From Planctomycetota bacterium (GTDB lineage: Bacteria; Planctomycetota; MHYJ01; JACQXL01), in NCBI GenBank assembly GCA_016208805.1, contig JACQXL010000069.1:1-18320 (forward strand): a stretch of DNA of 18,320 bases. The letters run 5' to 3'. The notes beneath the pieces are model-generated. The model was not told the origin of the DNA. It saw only the letters and a list, made by a program, of their open reading frames with translations, and searched no databases. This document shows positions 13,794 to 18,320 of the stretch, piece after piece; the first letter of the stretch is position 1; every line of letters begins with the position of its first letter. A program made the position numbers and the translations under genes.

Positions 13794-14261
13794 CTAAGGA
13801 AGGTCTATGCCGTAGTAGCAAATCTTGACGGTCAGATACGTTTCCAGCCCGCCTGAGGCGGACTGGTTGATGTCAATCTGGCATTTTTCCCGTCCTTTTC
13901 TGAAGAGCATTACCTGTTTGCTGGCGCTGGAGATTTGTTCCATCCAGCCGTTTTTGGGCAACTGTATCTTGTAGAAGTTGATGATGTCCTCGGTCCGGGC
14001 GCTGCCGACATATTTGATAATGGCCGTGCGGACATTGCCGTTGATATAGACAACCGAGTTCTGAGGCATATAGGCAAAGTTGGCCAGCACCGGCACATCG
14101 GGCGGCTGGTAGCGCGAAGCCAGGTTCGGGCCGGATACCAGGCCTTTAGCTATCGGTTTGGGCGACTCTTTTTTTACCTGCGGCGCGGTCTTGCCTCTGC
14201 AGGCGAACGCCATAAATAACATTGCGCAGATTAATCCAACTAATGCCAATCGTTTCATCAT
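13794..14261 (-). CDS. Putative lipoprotein of unknown function
   Basis: This is a small exported protein of 155 residues. It starts MMKRLALVGLICAMLFMAFACRG-like: a lysine/arginine n-region, a hydrophobic core and a Cys after MAFA, a weak but plausible lipobox, so a lipoprotein is likely. A proline/lysine-rich spacer follows. The globular part (IIKYVGSARTEDIINFYKIQ, then LPKNGWMEQISSASKQVML) describes a peptide that 'works' on a helix-strand pattern common in small periplasmic lipoproteins of uncultured bacteria; I cannot name the family. I chose the internal ATG at 14261 rather than the longer frame because GGAGG lies exactly 5 bases upstream of it. Its 5' leader contains a GTCCC hairpin (14279-14305) shared with the outer-membrane protein gene, and a plausible promoter lies at 14349-14378. 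Confidence 0.75.
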   Translation of the reverse strand: MMKRLALVGLICAMLFMAFACRGKTAPQVKKESPKPIAKGLVSGPNLASRYQPPDVPVLANFAYMPQNSVVYINGNVRTAIIKYVGSARTEDIINFYKIQLPKNGWMEQISSASKQVMLFRKGREKCQIDINQSASGGLETYLTVKICYYGIDLP

Positions 14262-14278
14262 ATAAACCTCCATTGGCT

Positions 14279-14305
14279 CGCCGTAGTCCCACCGGGACGC
14301 AGGCG
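14279..14305 (-). repeat. Leader hairpin upstream of the lipoprotein gene
   Basis: CGCC (14279-14282) / GGCG (14302-14305) and GTCCC (14286-14290) / GGGAC (14294-14298) form a nested hairpin ending 10-15 nt before the GGAGG. Aligned on the minus strand over 39 positions through the Shine-Dalgarno, it matches the leader at 14894-14932 at 32 of 39 positions. Confidence 0.7.
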
Positions 14306-14348
14306 GCCTTTTATAATTATAATAATGTATCGGCTTATTTGGTTAAAA

Positions 14349-14378
14349 TATAAAATCTTATCTGAGAGTAAATGTCAA
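14349..14378 (-). promoter_or_regulatory. Possible sigma-70-type promoter for the lipoprotein gene
   Basis: On the minus strand TTGACA (14373-14378) is followed after 18 bp by TTTATA (14349-14354) in an A+T-rich context. This would give a leader of about 80 nt that includes the hairpin at 14279-14305. It rests on consensus match only. Confidence 0.4.
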
Positions 14379-14419
14379 GAAAAATAGTCGCCGGAGACAT
14401 ATTTTTAGGATAAAATATA

Positions 14420-14446
14420 TTGACCCCGCACGTACTTTTGTATAAA
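14420..14446 (+). promoter_or_regulatory. Possible promoter for the bifunctional-nuclease gene
   Basis: TTGACC (14420-14425) and TATAAA (14441-14446) are 15 bp apart, shorter than the optimum. The spacer CCGCACGTACTTTTG is a degenerate copy of the CACC-type repeat arm (14424-14440), so the -35/-10 pair may have been created by a repeat remnant. Confidence 0.3.
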
Positions 14447-14477
14447 GTATAGACAGGCTTGACGCCCTTGATATTTT

Positions 14478-14891
14478 ATGATTCCAATGGAACTATCCAA
14501 GATAGTCATCAACGAGACGAGCGACGAGCAGATAGTTATATTGAAGGAGACAAACGGGGCGAGGTCGTTCCCGATAGTCATCGGAATCTACGAGGCGGCC
14601 GCCATAGACCGGAAGGTCAAGAATGTCAAGACGGCCAGACCCTTGACACACGACCTGATTCTTAATATAATCAAGGGGCTGGGCGCTAACCTTCTGAAGG
14701 TGGTAGTCAACGACCTTAAGAAGAATACCTTTTATGCCAACCTTGTGGTCGGGATTGACGGCAAAGAGGTGGCGATAGATTCGCGGCCGAGCGATGCGAT
14801 TGTGCTGGCCATCCAGACCAATACGCCGATTTTCGTTGAGGACAAGGTGCTCAACGAGGTGATTAATAACAGTTTCGGGGATGTGGTTTGA
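14478..14891 (+). CDS. Bifunctional nuclease (BFN/DUF151) domain protein
   Basis: This 137-aa protein consists almost entirely of a BFN/DUF151 domain, a family named after a plant nuclease and widespread in bacteria, where its role is poorly known. Family hallmarks are visible: V(I)LKETNGARSFPIVIGIYEA, AIDRKVKNVKTARPLTHDLI, LKKNTFYANLVV and VAIDSRPSDAIVLAIQTNTPIFV, where the SRPSDA(I/L)ALA-type motif is diagnostic. The protein is soluble with no signal peptide. Length is normal for the single-domain form. No Shine-Dalgarno is visible before the ATG; a second ATG three codons in (14487) gives MELSKIV, a common family beginning, and may be the real start. Its stop is immediately followed by a hairpin and the ribosome-binding site of the outer-membrane protein gene, so the two may be co-transcribed. 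Confidence 0.9.
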   Translation: MIPMELSKIVINETSDEQIVILKETNGARSFPIVIGIYEAAAIDRKVKNVKTARPLTHDLILNIIKGLGANLLKVVVNDLKKNTFYANLVVGIDGKEVAIDSRPSDAIVLAIQTNTPIFVEDKVLNEVINNSFGDVV

Positions 14892-14932
14892 CCCGCCGTC
14901 GTCCGGGTGGGACTATGGCGGGCAAAGGGAGG
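14892..14932 (+). repeat. Leader hairpin plus Shine-Dalgarno upstream of the outer-membrane protein gene
   Basis: CCCGCC (14892-14897) / GGCGGG (14917-14922) enclose GTCC (14901-14904) / GGGAC (14908-14912). GGGAGG follows at 14927-14932, 5 nt before the ATG. It starts on the base after the upstream stop codon. It is homologous to the leader of the lipoprotein gene (32 of 39 positions) and shares the GTCC...TGGGACT core with composite copy A. Confidence 0.75.
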
Positions 14933-14937
14933 AAAGT

Positions 14938-15747
14938 ATGAGAAAAATGATGGTTGGGTTAATGATTGTTTTTGTGGCGGGAATGATTTGTCCGCCTCCG
15001 GCGCCGGCAGAGTTTGTCAGGGTTAAAGGTTTGCTCTGGGACTCCACCATGGCCGGCGATATCCAGGCCTCGGTGCCGGGCTTGGCCGGCAACCGGCTTG
15101 GCATCAAAGATACGTTAGGCATCAAAGATTCTATTTTTATTCCGGAGGTTGAGTTTAAGGGGAAACTTCTGGGAAAGAATAAACTGATTGTTTCCTACGG
15201 GTTCGGCGATTTTACTGGCAAAAAGACCATCACCCAGGACCTTAATTTCGGCGGCAAGACTTATTCGGCCAGCGATACGTTGAATACGACCTTCAAGGTG
15301 ACCCGGGCCGCCGTGCTGTATGAATGGCTGTTTGCGCCGGAGACATTGACCCGGATGTTCCCTTCCATAACCGAAGGGGAGTTCGGATTATTGCTGGGCG
15401 CCAAATATCTCGGGATTGACGCCTCGGTTGAATCAACCGTGGCCGGCACCTCGGTTTCGGAAAGCGCCAACCTGCCCATACCGGTTATCGGATTTTTTAC
15501 CCAGATGGGGTTCCTAAACAACACCGCCCAGGTAGAGTTTGCCATAGAGATATTTGACCTTAATACCAGCAAGGCCAATGTCAATTATGCGGACTTCTAT
15601 GTAGAAGGCAAGGCGGTGATTTATTCGGTGCCGGTGAGCCTGGGATACAAAATGAGTAATTTCATAGTTGATACCGGCGCGAGCGATACCTTCAAGACCG
15701 ACCTGAACTTCAAGGGATTTTATATTGCGGCATCGGTCGGGTTCTAA
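14938..15747 (+). CDS. Outer-membrane beta-barrel protein
   Basis: This 269-aa exported protein is probably an outer-membrane beta-barrel of unknown role. The signal peptide is MRKMMVGLMIVFVAGMICPP followed by PAPA, with a likely cleavage before EFVRVKG. The mature chain has alternating hydrophobic/polar strands with aromatic belts (NKLIVSYGFGDFTG; FKVTRAAVLYEWLF; GEFGLLLGAKYLGIDASV; FYVEGKAVIYSVPVSLGYKM). It ends GFYIAASVGF, with a C-terminal Phe as recognised by the BAM machinery. There is a small internal repeat, LGIKDTLGIKDS. I chose the ATG at 14938 because GGGAGG precedes it by 5 nt and the signal peptide begins there. An upstream in-frame ATG at 14881 would overlap the BFN gene and add non-signal residues. 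The barrel call is by pattern; no specific family recognised. Confidence 0.85.
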   Translation: MRKMMVGLMIVFVAGMICPPPAPAEFVRVKGLLWDSTMAGDIQASVPGLAGNRLGIKDTLGIKDSIFIPEVEFKGKLLGKNKLIVSYGFGDFTGKKTITQDLNFGGKTYSASDTLNTTFKVTRAAVLYEWLFAPETLTRMFPSITEGEFGLLLGAKYLGIDASVESTVAGTSVSESANLPIPVIGFFTQMGFLNNTAQVEFAIEIFDLNTSKANVNYADFYVEGKAVIYSVPVSLGYKMSNFIVDTGASDTFKTDLNFKGFYIAASVGF

Positions 15748-15978
15748 AATGGTTGGTATTTTCTACCGCAGACTCCGACATTCGTCGGGTCAGGGGCACA
15801 AGGTTCACAGAGGTGTCATTCTGAGCCGCCGGCGAAGAATCTAACTACTCAGGAGACCTTTCGCGGAGTTTACCCTGAGGCAGGCGAGATGCTTCGCTTC
15901 GCTCAGCATGACAACCGCCGAAGGGCTCAGGGTGACAATGGTCACTTTGTGTTCTTTGTGCCTTTGTGGTTTTTAAGG
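15748..15978. repeat. Intergenic MITE/REP-like palindromic region
   Basis: No gene is visible here. TGTCATTCTGAGC (15814-15826) pairs with GCTCAGCATGACA (15901-15913), matching 12 of 13. A second right arm GCTCAGGGTGACA follows at 15925-15937. GAAGAATCT lies inside, as in the 153-bp element at 1922-2074. CCGACATTCGTCGG near 15776 is another small hairpin. TTTGTG-type repeats (ACTTTGTGTTCTTTGTGCC) lead up to tRNA-Ser. I found no terminator for the outer-membrane protein gene except possibly these hairpins. Confidence 0.7.
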
Positions 15979-16066
15979 GGAGAGGTGGCTGAGTGGTTGA
16001 AAGCGGCGGTCTTGAAAACCGCAGTCCTGCTTAGCGGGACCGGGGGTTCGAATCCCTCCCTCTCCG
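15979..16066 (+). tRNA. tRNA-Ser(TGA)
   Basis: The acceptor is GGAGAGG/CCTCTCC with discriminator G. The anticodon arm is GCGGT-CTTGAAA-ACCGC with anticodon TGA, followed by a long class II variable arm (GTCCTGCTTAGCGGGAC) and a T-loop TTCGAAT. CCA is not encoded. It reads UCA and probably other UCN codons. Confidence 0.95.
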
Positions 16067-16090
16067 TTTTAGTGCGGGATACCTGGATAT

Positions 16091-16220
16091 CCCCGCACCT
16101 ACTTTGTAACATAAGCAGGATTATTCAACAGAGTGGTGTTCTGCAAAGTAGGTGCGGGGTCTAAGAACCTGTAACGCCATCCCCGATTTTCATCGGGGCT
16201 GACTAACAGGTTCTAATAGG
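16091..16220 (+). repeat. Composite two-hairpin repeat element, copy B
   Basis: Hairpin 1 is CCCCGCACCTACTTTG (16091-16106) / CAAAGTAGGTGCGGGG (16144-16159), a perfect 16-bp stem. It is followed by TCTAAGAACC, then GTAACGCC, a central CCCCGAT/ATCGGGG stem, and AACAGGTTCTAATAGG (ending 16220), with AGAACCTGT/ACAGGTTCT as outer arms. Order and joining sequences match copy A (8215-8360) read on its minus strand. It fills the whole gap between the two tRNA-Ser genes and runs into the first two bases of the second. Confidence 0.85.
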
Positions 16221-16307
16221 AGAGGTGCCGGAGTGGTTTATCGGGACGGCTTGCTAAGCCGTTGTAGGGGGTAACCCTTACCCTGGGTTCAAATCCCAGC
16301 CTCTCCG
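16219..16307 (+). tRNA. tRNA-Ser(GCT)
   Basis: The acceptor is GGAGAGG/CCTCTCC with discriminator G. The anticodon arm is ACGGC-TTGCTAA-GCCGT with anticodon GCT, followed by a long variable arm (TGTAGGGGGTAACCCTTACC) and a T-arm with loop TTCAAAT. CCA is not encoded. It reads AGC/AGU. The acceptor stem is identical to the preceding tRNA-Ser. Confidence 0.95.
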
Positions 16308-16361
16308 TTTGCTGAAACCACAGACCGAAGGCACGGATAAACACTGATTAAATACACTTGG

Positions 16362-16787
16362 ATGAACAATCAATTACTAATCAAGGCGGCGCGGGAGTCA
16401 CTCAAGCATGCCTATGCACCTTATTCCCGGTTCCGGGTCGGTGCGGCGGTGCTGACGGAAAAAGGCAAGATATTCCAGGGTTGCAATATTGAAAATGCGT
16501 CATACGGGTTAACGGTCTGCGCCGAACGGGTGGCTATCTTTAACGCGATTGCGTCCGGTGAGCGTCATTTCAAGGTAATGGCGATTACAACTTCCGGCAA
16601 ATCGCCGGCCTATCCCTGCGGCGCCTGCCTGCAGGTGCTGGCCGAATTCGCGCCGGAACTTATCCTGATTATTGTGGAGCCACAGCGACATCCCGCTACT
16701 TATAGCGGGGATAATAATAAACAAATGCCGACTGTAATCAGTTTACGCGCATTACTGCCGGTATCTTTTAAACTGGCCAGGAGATAA
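16362..16787 (+). CDS. cdd: Cytidine deaminase
   Basis: This 141-aa homotetrameric-type cytidine deaminase hydrolyses cytidine/deoxycytidine to uridine/deoxyuridine. The zinc ligands are Cys53 in CAERVA (with catalytic Glu55) and Cys86/Cys89 in PCGACLQVLAEF. The substrate-side motifs YAPYSRFRVGAAV and GCNIENASYGLTVCAER are textbook. A short extra loop RHPATYSGDNNKQ (109-121) near the C-terminus is encoded by the palindrome CCCGCTACTTATAGCGGG, beyond the zinc site, so activity is probably retained. No strong Shine-Dalgarno precedes the ATG. The end of the gene carries AGGAG for the next gene, which begins 4 nt after the stop. That makes a tight bicistron with a beta-ureidopropionase-like amidohydrolase and fits pyrimidine salvage feeding uracil catabolism. 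Confidence 0.95.
   Translation: MNNQLLIKAARESLKHAYAPYSRFRVGAAVLTEKGKIFQGCNIENASYGLTVCAERVAIFNAIASGERHFKVMAITTSGKSPAYPCGACLQVLAEFAPELILIIVEPQRHPATYSGDNNKQMPTVISLRALLPVSFKLARR
16692..16709. repeat. 18-bp coding palindrome, copy 2
   Basis: CCCGCTACTTATAGCGGG lies in frame inside cdd and is translated as part of HPATYSGD. It is identical to 13016-13033 but read in a different frame and on the other strand relative to its gene. Confidence 0.9.
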
Positions 16788-16790
16788 TCT

Positions 16791-17672
16791 ATGAATAAGC
16801 AACTTAGTAAAAATACCGTCCGCTGCGGATTGATTCAGGCGTCCAATGTCAAAGGGCCGGAGTCGTCCAACCAGGCCATCCGGCAGGCCGCAATTGACAA
16901 GCATCTTAAATACATAAAACAGGCCGCGGATAAAAAGGTGAAGATACTATGTCTGCAGGAATTATTTTACGGGCCGTATTTTGCGGCCGAAGAGAATCCG
17001 AGGTGGTATCAATTAGCCGAGCGGGTGCCGGATGGGCCGACGGTTTCGCTGATGCGTCAGATTGCCCGCAGGTACAAAATGGTTATCGTGGCTCCGGTCT
17101 ATGAGGAAGTGATGTCCGGAGAATATTATAACACTGCCGCGGTGATAGACGCGGACGGCAAATTCCTGGGCAAATACCGCAAGAACCACCTGCCGCACTG
17201 CCATCCGGGCTTCTGGGAGAAATTCTATTTCCGGCCGGGCAATCTGGGCTATCCGGTTTTTCAGACGCAATATGCAACCATCGGGGTTTACCTGTGTTAT
17301 GACCGGCATTATCCGGAAGGTATGCGGATAATGGCGTTAAAGGGCGCCCAGATTGTGTTTAATCCGAATGCCACGGTCAGCGGTCTTTCCGAGCATATCT
17401 GGAAACTGGAAATGCCGGCCCACGTGGCCTTTAACCAGATTTATGCCGGCGTGATTAACCGGGTGGGCAAGGAAAAACCTTGGCTGACCGGCGAGTTTTA
17501 CGGCACCAGCTATTTCGCCGACCCGCGCGGGCAGATTATTGCCCAGGCCGGCCGTAACAAGGATGAAGTGCTGGTGGCCGACCTTGACCTTGATTATATC
17601 AAAGAAGTCCGGAATAACTGGCAGTTCTACCGCGACCGCCGGCCGGAAACTTATGGCGAAATTATTAAATAG
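16791..17672 (+). CDS. Carbon-nitrogen hydrolase, beta-ureidopropionase-like
   Basis: This 293-aa nitrilase-superfamily amidase has the catalytic triad Glu57 (LCLQELF), Lys131 (YRKNHLPH) and Cys169 (IGVYLCYDRHYPEG). The stretches GNLGYPVFQTQYATIGV, GAQIVFNPNATVSGLSEHIW, INRVGKE, FYGTSYFADPRG and WQFYRDRRPETYGEI closely follow beta-ureidopropionase (N-carbamoyl-beta-alanine amidohydrolase), the last step of reductive pyrimidine breakdown, giving beta-alanine, CO2 and ammonia. N-carbamoylputrescine amidase is the main alternative. The gene begins 4 nt after cdd, with AGGAG inside the cdd end as its ribosome-binding site, so the pair is translationally coupled. No dihydropyrimidinase or dihydropyrimidine dehydrogenase gene is in the window. 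It is cytoplasmic, normal in length, with no inserted palindrome visible. Confidence 0.88.
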   Translation: MNKQLSKNTVRCGLIQASNVKGPESSNQAIRQAAIDKHLKYIKQAADKKVKILCLQELFYGPYFAAEENPRWYQLAERVPDGPTVSLMRQIARRYKMVIVAPVYEEVMSGEYYNTAAVIDADGKFLGKYRKNHLPHCHPGFWEKFYFRPGNLGYPVFQTQYATIGVYLCYDRHYPEGMRIMALKGAQIVFNPNATVSGLSEHIWKLEMPAHVAFNQIYAGVINRVGKEKPWLTGEFYGTSYFADPRGQIIAQAGRNKDEVLVADLDLDYIKEVRNNWQFYRDRRPETYGEIIK

Positions 17673-17717
17673 TAATTATTGACAGAACATAACAGCAATG
17701 GTTTAGTATTTGGTAAC

Positions 17718-17866
17718 CCCGATGTCCCCCGCCCTTTCTGGCGGAAAGAGCGGGGTCATCGGGATAAGACCCGGTAACCCCAGCACCTACTTTGGCGGGA
17801 AGACTCTCCCAACGCAAAGTGTCAGGATGCCAAAGTGGGTGCTGGGTAACTGGCTCTAAAAGGAGA
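17718..17866 (+). repeat. Composite palindromic repeat, diverged copy C
   Basis: It contains a nested hairpin CCCGATG (about 17726)...CATCGGG (about 17757) around CCCCGC...GCGGGG. The CACC-type hairpin CCAGCACCTACTTTGGC (17780-17796) / GCCAAAGTGGGTGCTGGG (17829-17846) follows, then GTAACTGGCTCTAAAAGGAG. The tail resembles GGTTCTAATAGGAG of copies A and B and supplies the AGGAG of the fibronectin-domain gene. The whole 200-bp gap between the amidase and that gene is repeat sequence. Confidence 0.75.
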
Positions 17867-17872
17867 CAGATT

Positions 17873-18320
17873 ATGACGAGACGAAATATTGTTCTAATGC
17901 TATTATTTGTGGCGTTTATCGGTTCCATCGTGGTCGGCGCCAGCGCCAAGGGTTGCAGCAATCTTTTCCGTCGGGATGAAAAAGACGCCGGTGCCAGCGG
18001 GGTGATACCGCAAACGCCCACCGGCCTGACCGCGACTGCCATCTCCTCGGCCCAAATCAATCTGTCCTGGACTGATAATGACGCCTACGAGCAGGGCTTT
18101 GAGATTGAGCGCAAGACCGGTATCAGCGGCACATATGCGCTCGTCGCAACTGTGGCCCGCAATGTTACTTCATACTCTAATACCACTGGTTTATCAGCGG
18201 CCACCGCTTATTATTACCGCGTTCGCGCCTATTATGTTGCGCCGGAATCTAAAAGCGCTTATTCCAACGAGGCGAGCGCAACCACGCCGGATACGGGTTG
18301 GGATATGTCGTTTACTTTAA
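17873..18320 (+). CDS. Secreted fibronectin type III domain protein, 3' end beyond the window
   Basis: 149 codons are visible. The N-terminus MTRRNIVLMLLFVAFIGSIV followed by VGASAKGCSN is a signal peptide; cleavage after ASA or lipidation at the Cys in KGCSN are both possible. After a charged, glycine-containing spacer comes a fibronectin type III domain starting at PTGLTATAISSAQINLSWTD, with GFEIERK, the YALVATVARNVTSYSNT strand and GLSAATAYYYRVRAY, all at the usual spacing. The sequence then enters another segment (TTPDTGWDMSFTL) and runs off the end. Such proteins are usually large surface or extracellular proteins with several FN3 or other modules. The ATG is supported by AGGAG 7 bases upstream, itself at the end of composite repeat copy C. 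Function beyond surface interaction cannot be given. Confidence 0.85.
   Translation, partial: MTRRNIVLMLLFVAFIGSIVVGASAKGCSNLFRRDEKDAGASGVIPQTPTGLTATAISSAQINLSWTDNDAYEQGFEIERKTGISGTYALVATVARNVTSYSNTTGLSAATAYYYRVRAYYVAPESKSAYSNEASATTPDTGWDMSFTL

Overview
The window looks like chromosomal DNA of a Gram-negative, uncultured-type bacterium. It encodes a six-helix PilS-like kinase, type IV pilus assembly proteins, an outer-membrane beta-barrel protein ending in Phe, a lipoprotein, and tRNAs without encoded CCA. A Planctomycetota- or Omnitrophota-like source is my guess from gene style only; no marker gene here fixes the phylum. Most genes have moderate GC with many GCC/GGC codons. One island (about 9.7-12.4 kb) is clearly A+T-richer.

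Region 1 (1-7274, minus strand) is a probable operon read right to left. It runs acetyl-CoA acetyltransferase, a stand-alone MshEN (GspE N-terminal) protein, two tandem PilB/GspE ATPases, PilC, then a PilS-like kinase cut by the window edge. pilC is broken: about 140 bp of 68% GC DNA, which on the opposite strand reads like a HEAT-repeat fragment, replaces its middle. A 153-bp element with perfect 16-bp inverted ends lies between the second ATPase and pilC.

Region 2 (7275-9369) holds tRNA-Thr(CGT), a zinc-ribbon protein with a C-terminal domain resembling ribosomal protein L7/L12, and an extended SDR epimerase. Region 3 (9370-12451) is an accessory island: a gene-poor stretch, a G-run cluster, an array of eleven 22-bp repeats, and a decayed type IIG-like (Eco57I-family) restriction-methylation gene with two compensating frameshifts and no C-terminus.

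Region 4 (12452-15747) carries a membrane-anchored cyclophilin-like protein, a lipoprotein, a bifunctional-nuclease (DUF151) protein and an outer-membrane protein. Region 5 (15748-18320) has two tRNA-Ser genes (TGA, GCT), a cytidine deaminase / beta-ureidopropionase gene pair that fits pyrimidine salvage or catabolism, and the start of a secreted fibronectin type III protein.

The most striking theme is a dense population of short palindromic elements. (a) An 18-bp hairpin, CCCGCTACTTATAGCGGG, sits in frame inside two unrelated genes (cyclophilin and cytidine deaminase). (b) GTCCCG...CGGGAC palindromes occur inside genes and directly upstream of Shine-Dalgarno sequences. (c) A composite two-hairpin repeat sits next to tRNAs and start codons. 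(d) Larger MITE-like elements share the core GTCATTCTGA. Together they resemble an active family of palindromic mobile elements that tolerates or exploits insertion into coding sequence and 5' leaders.
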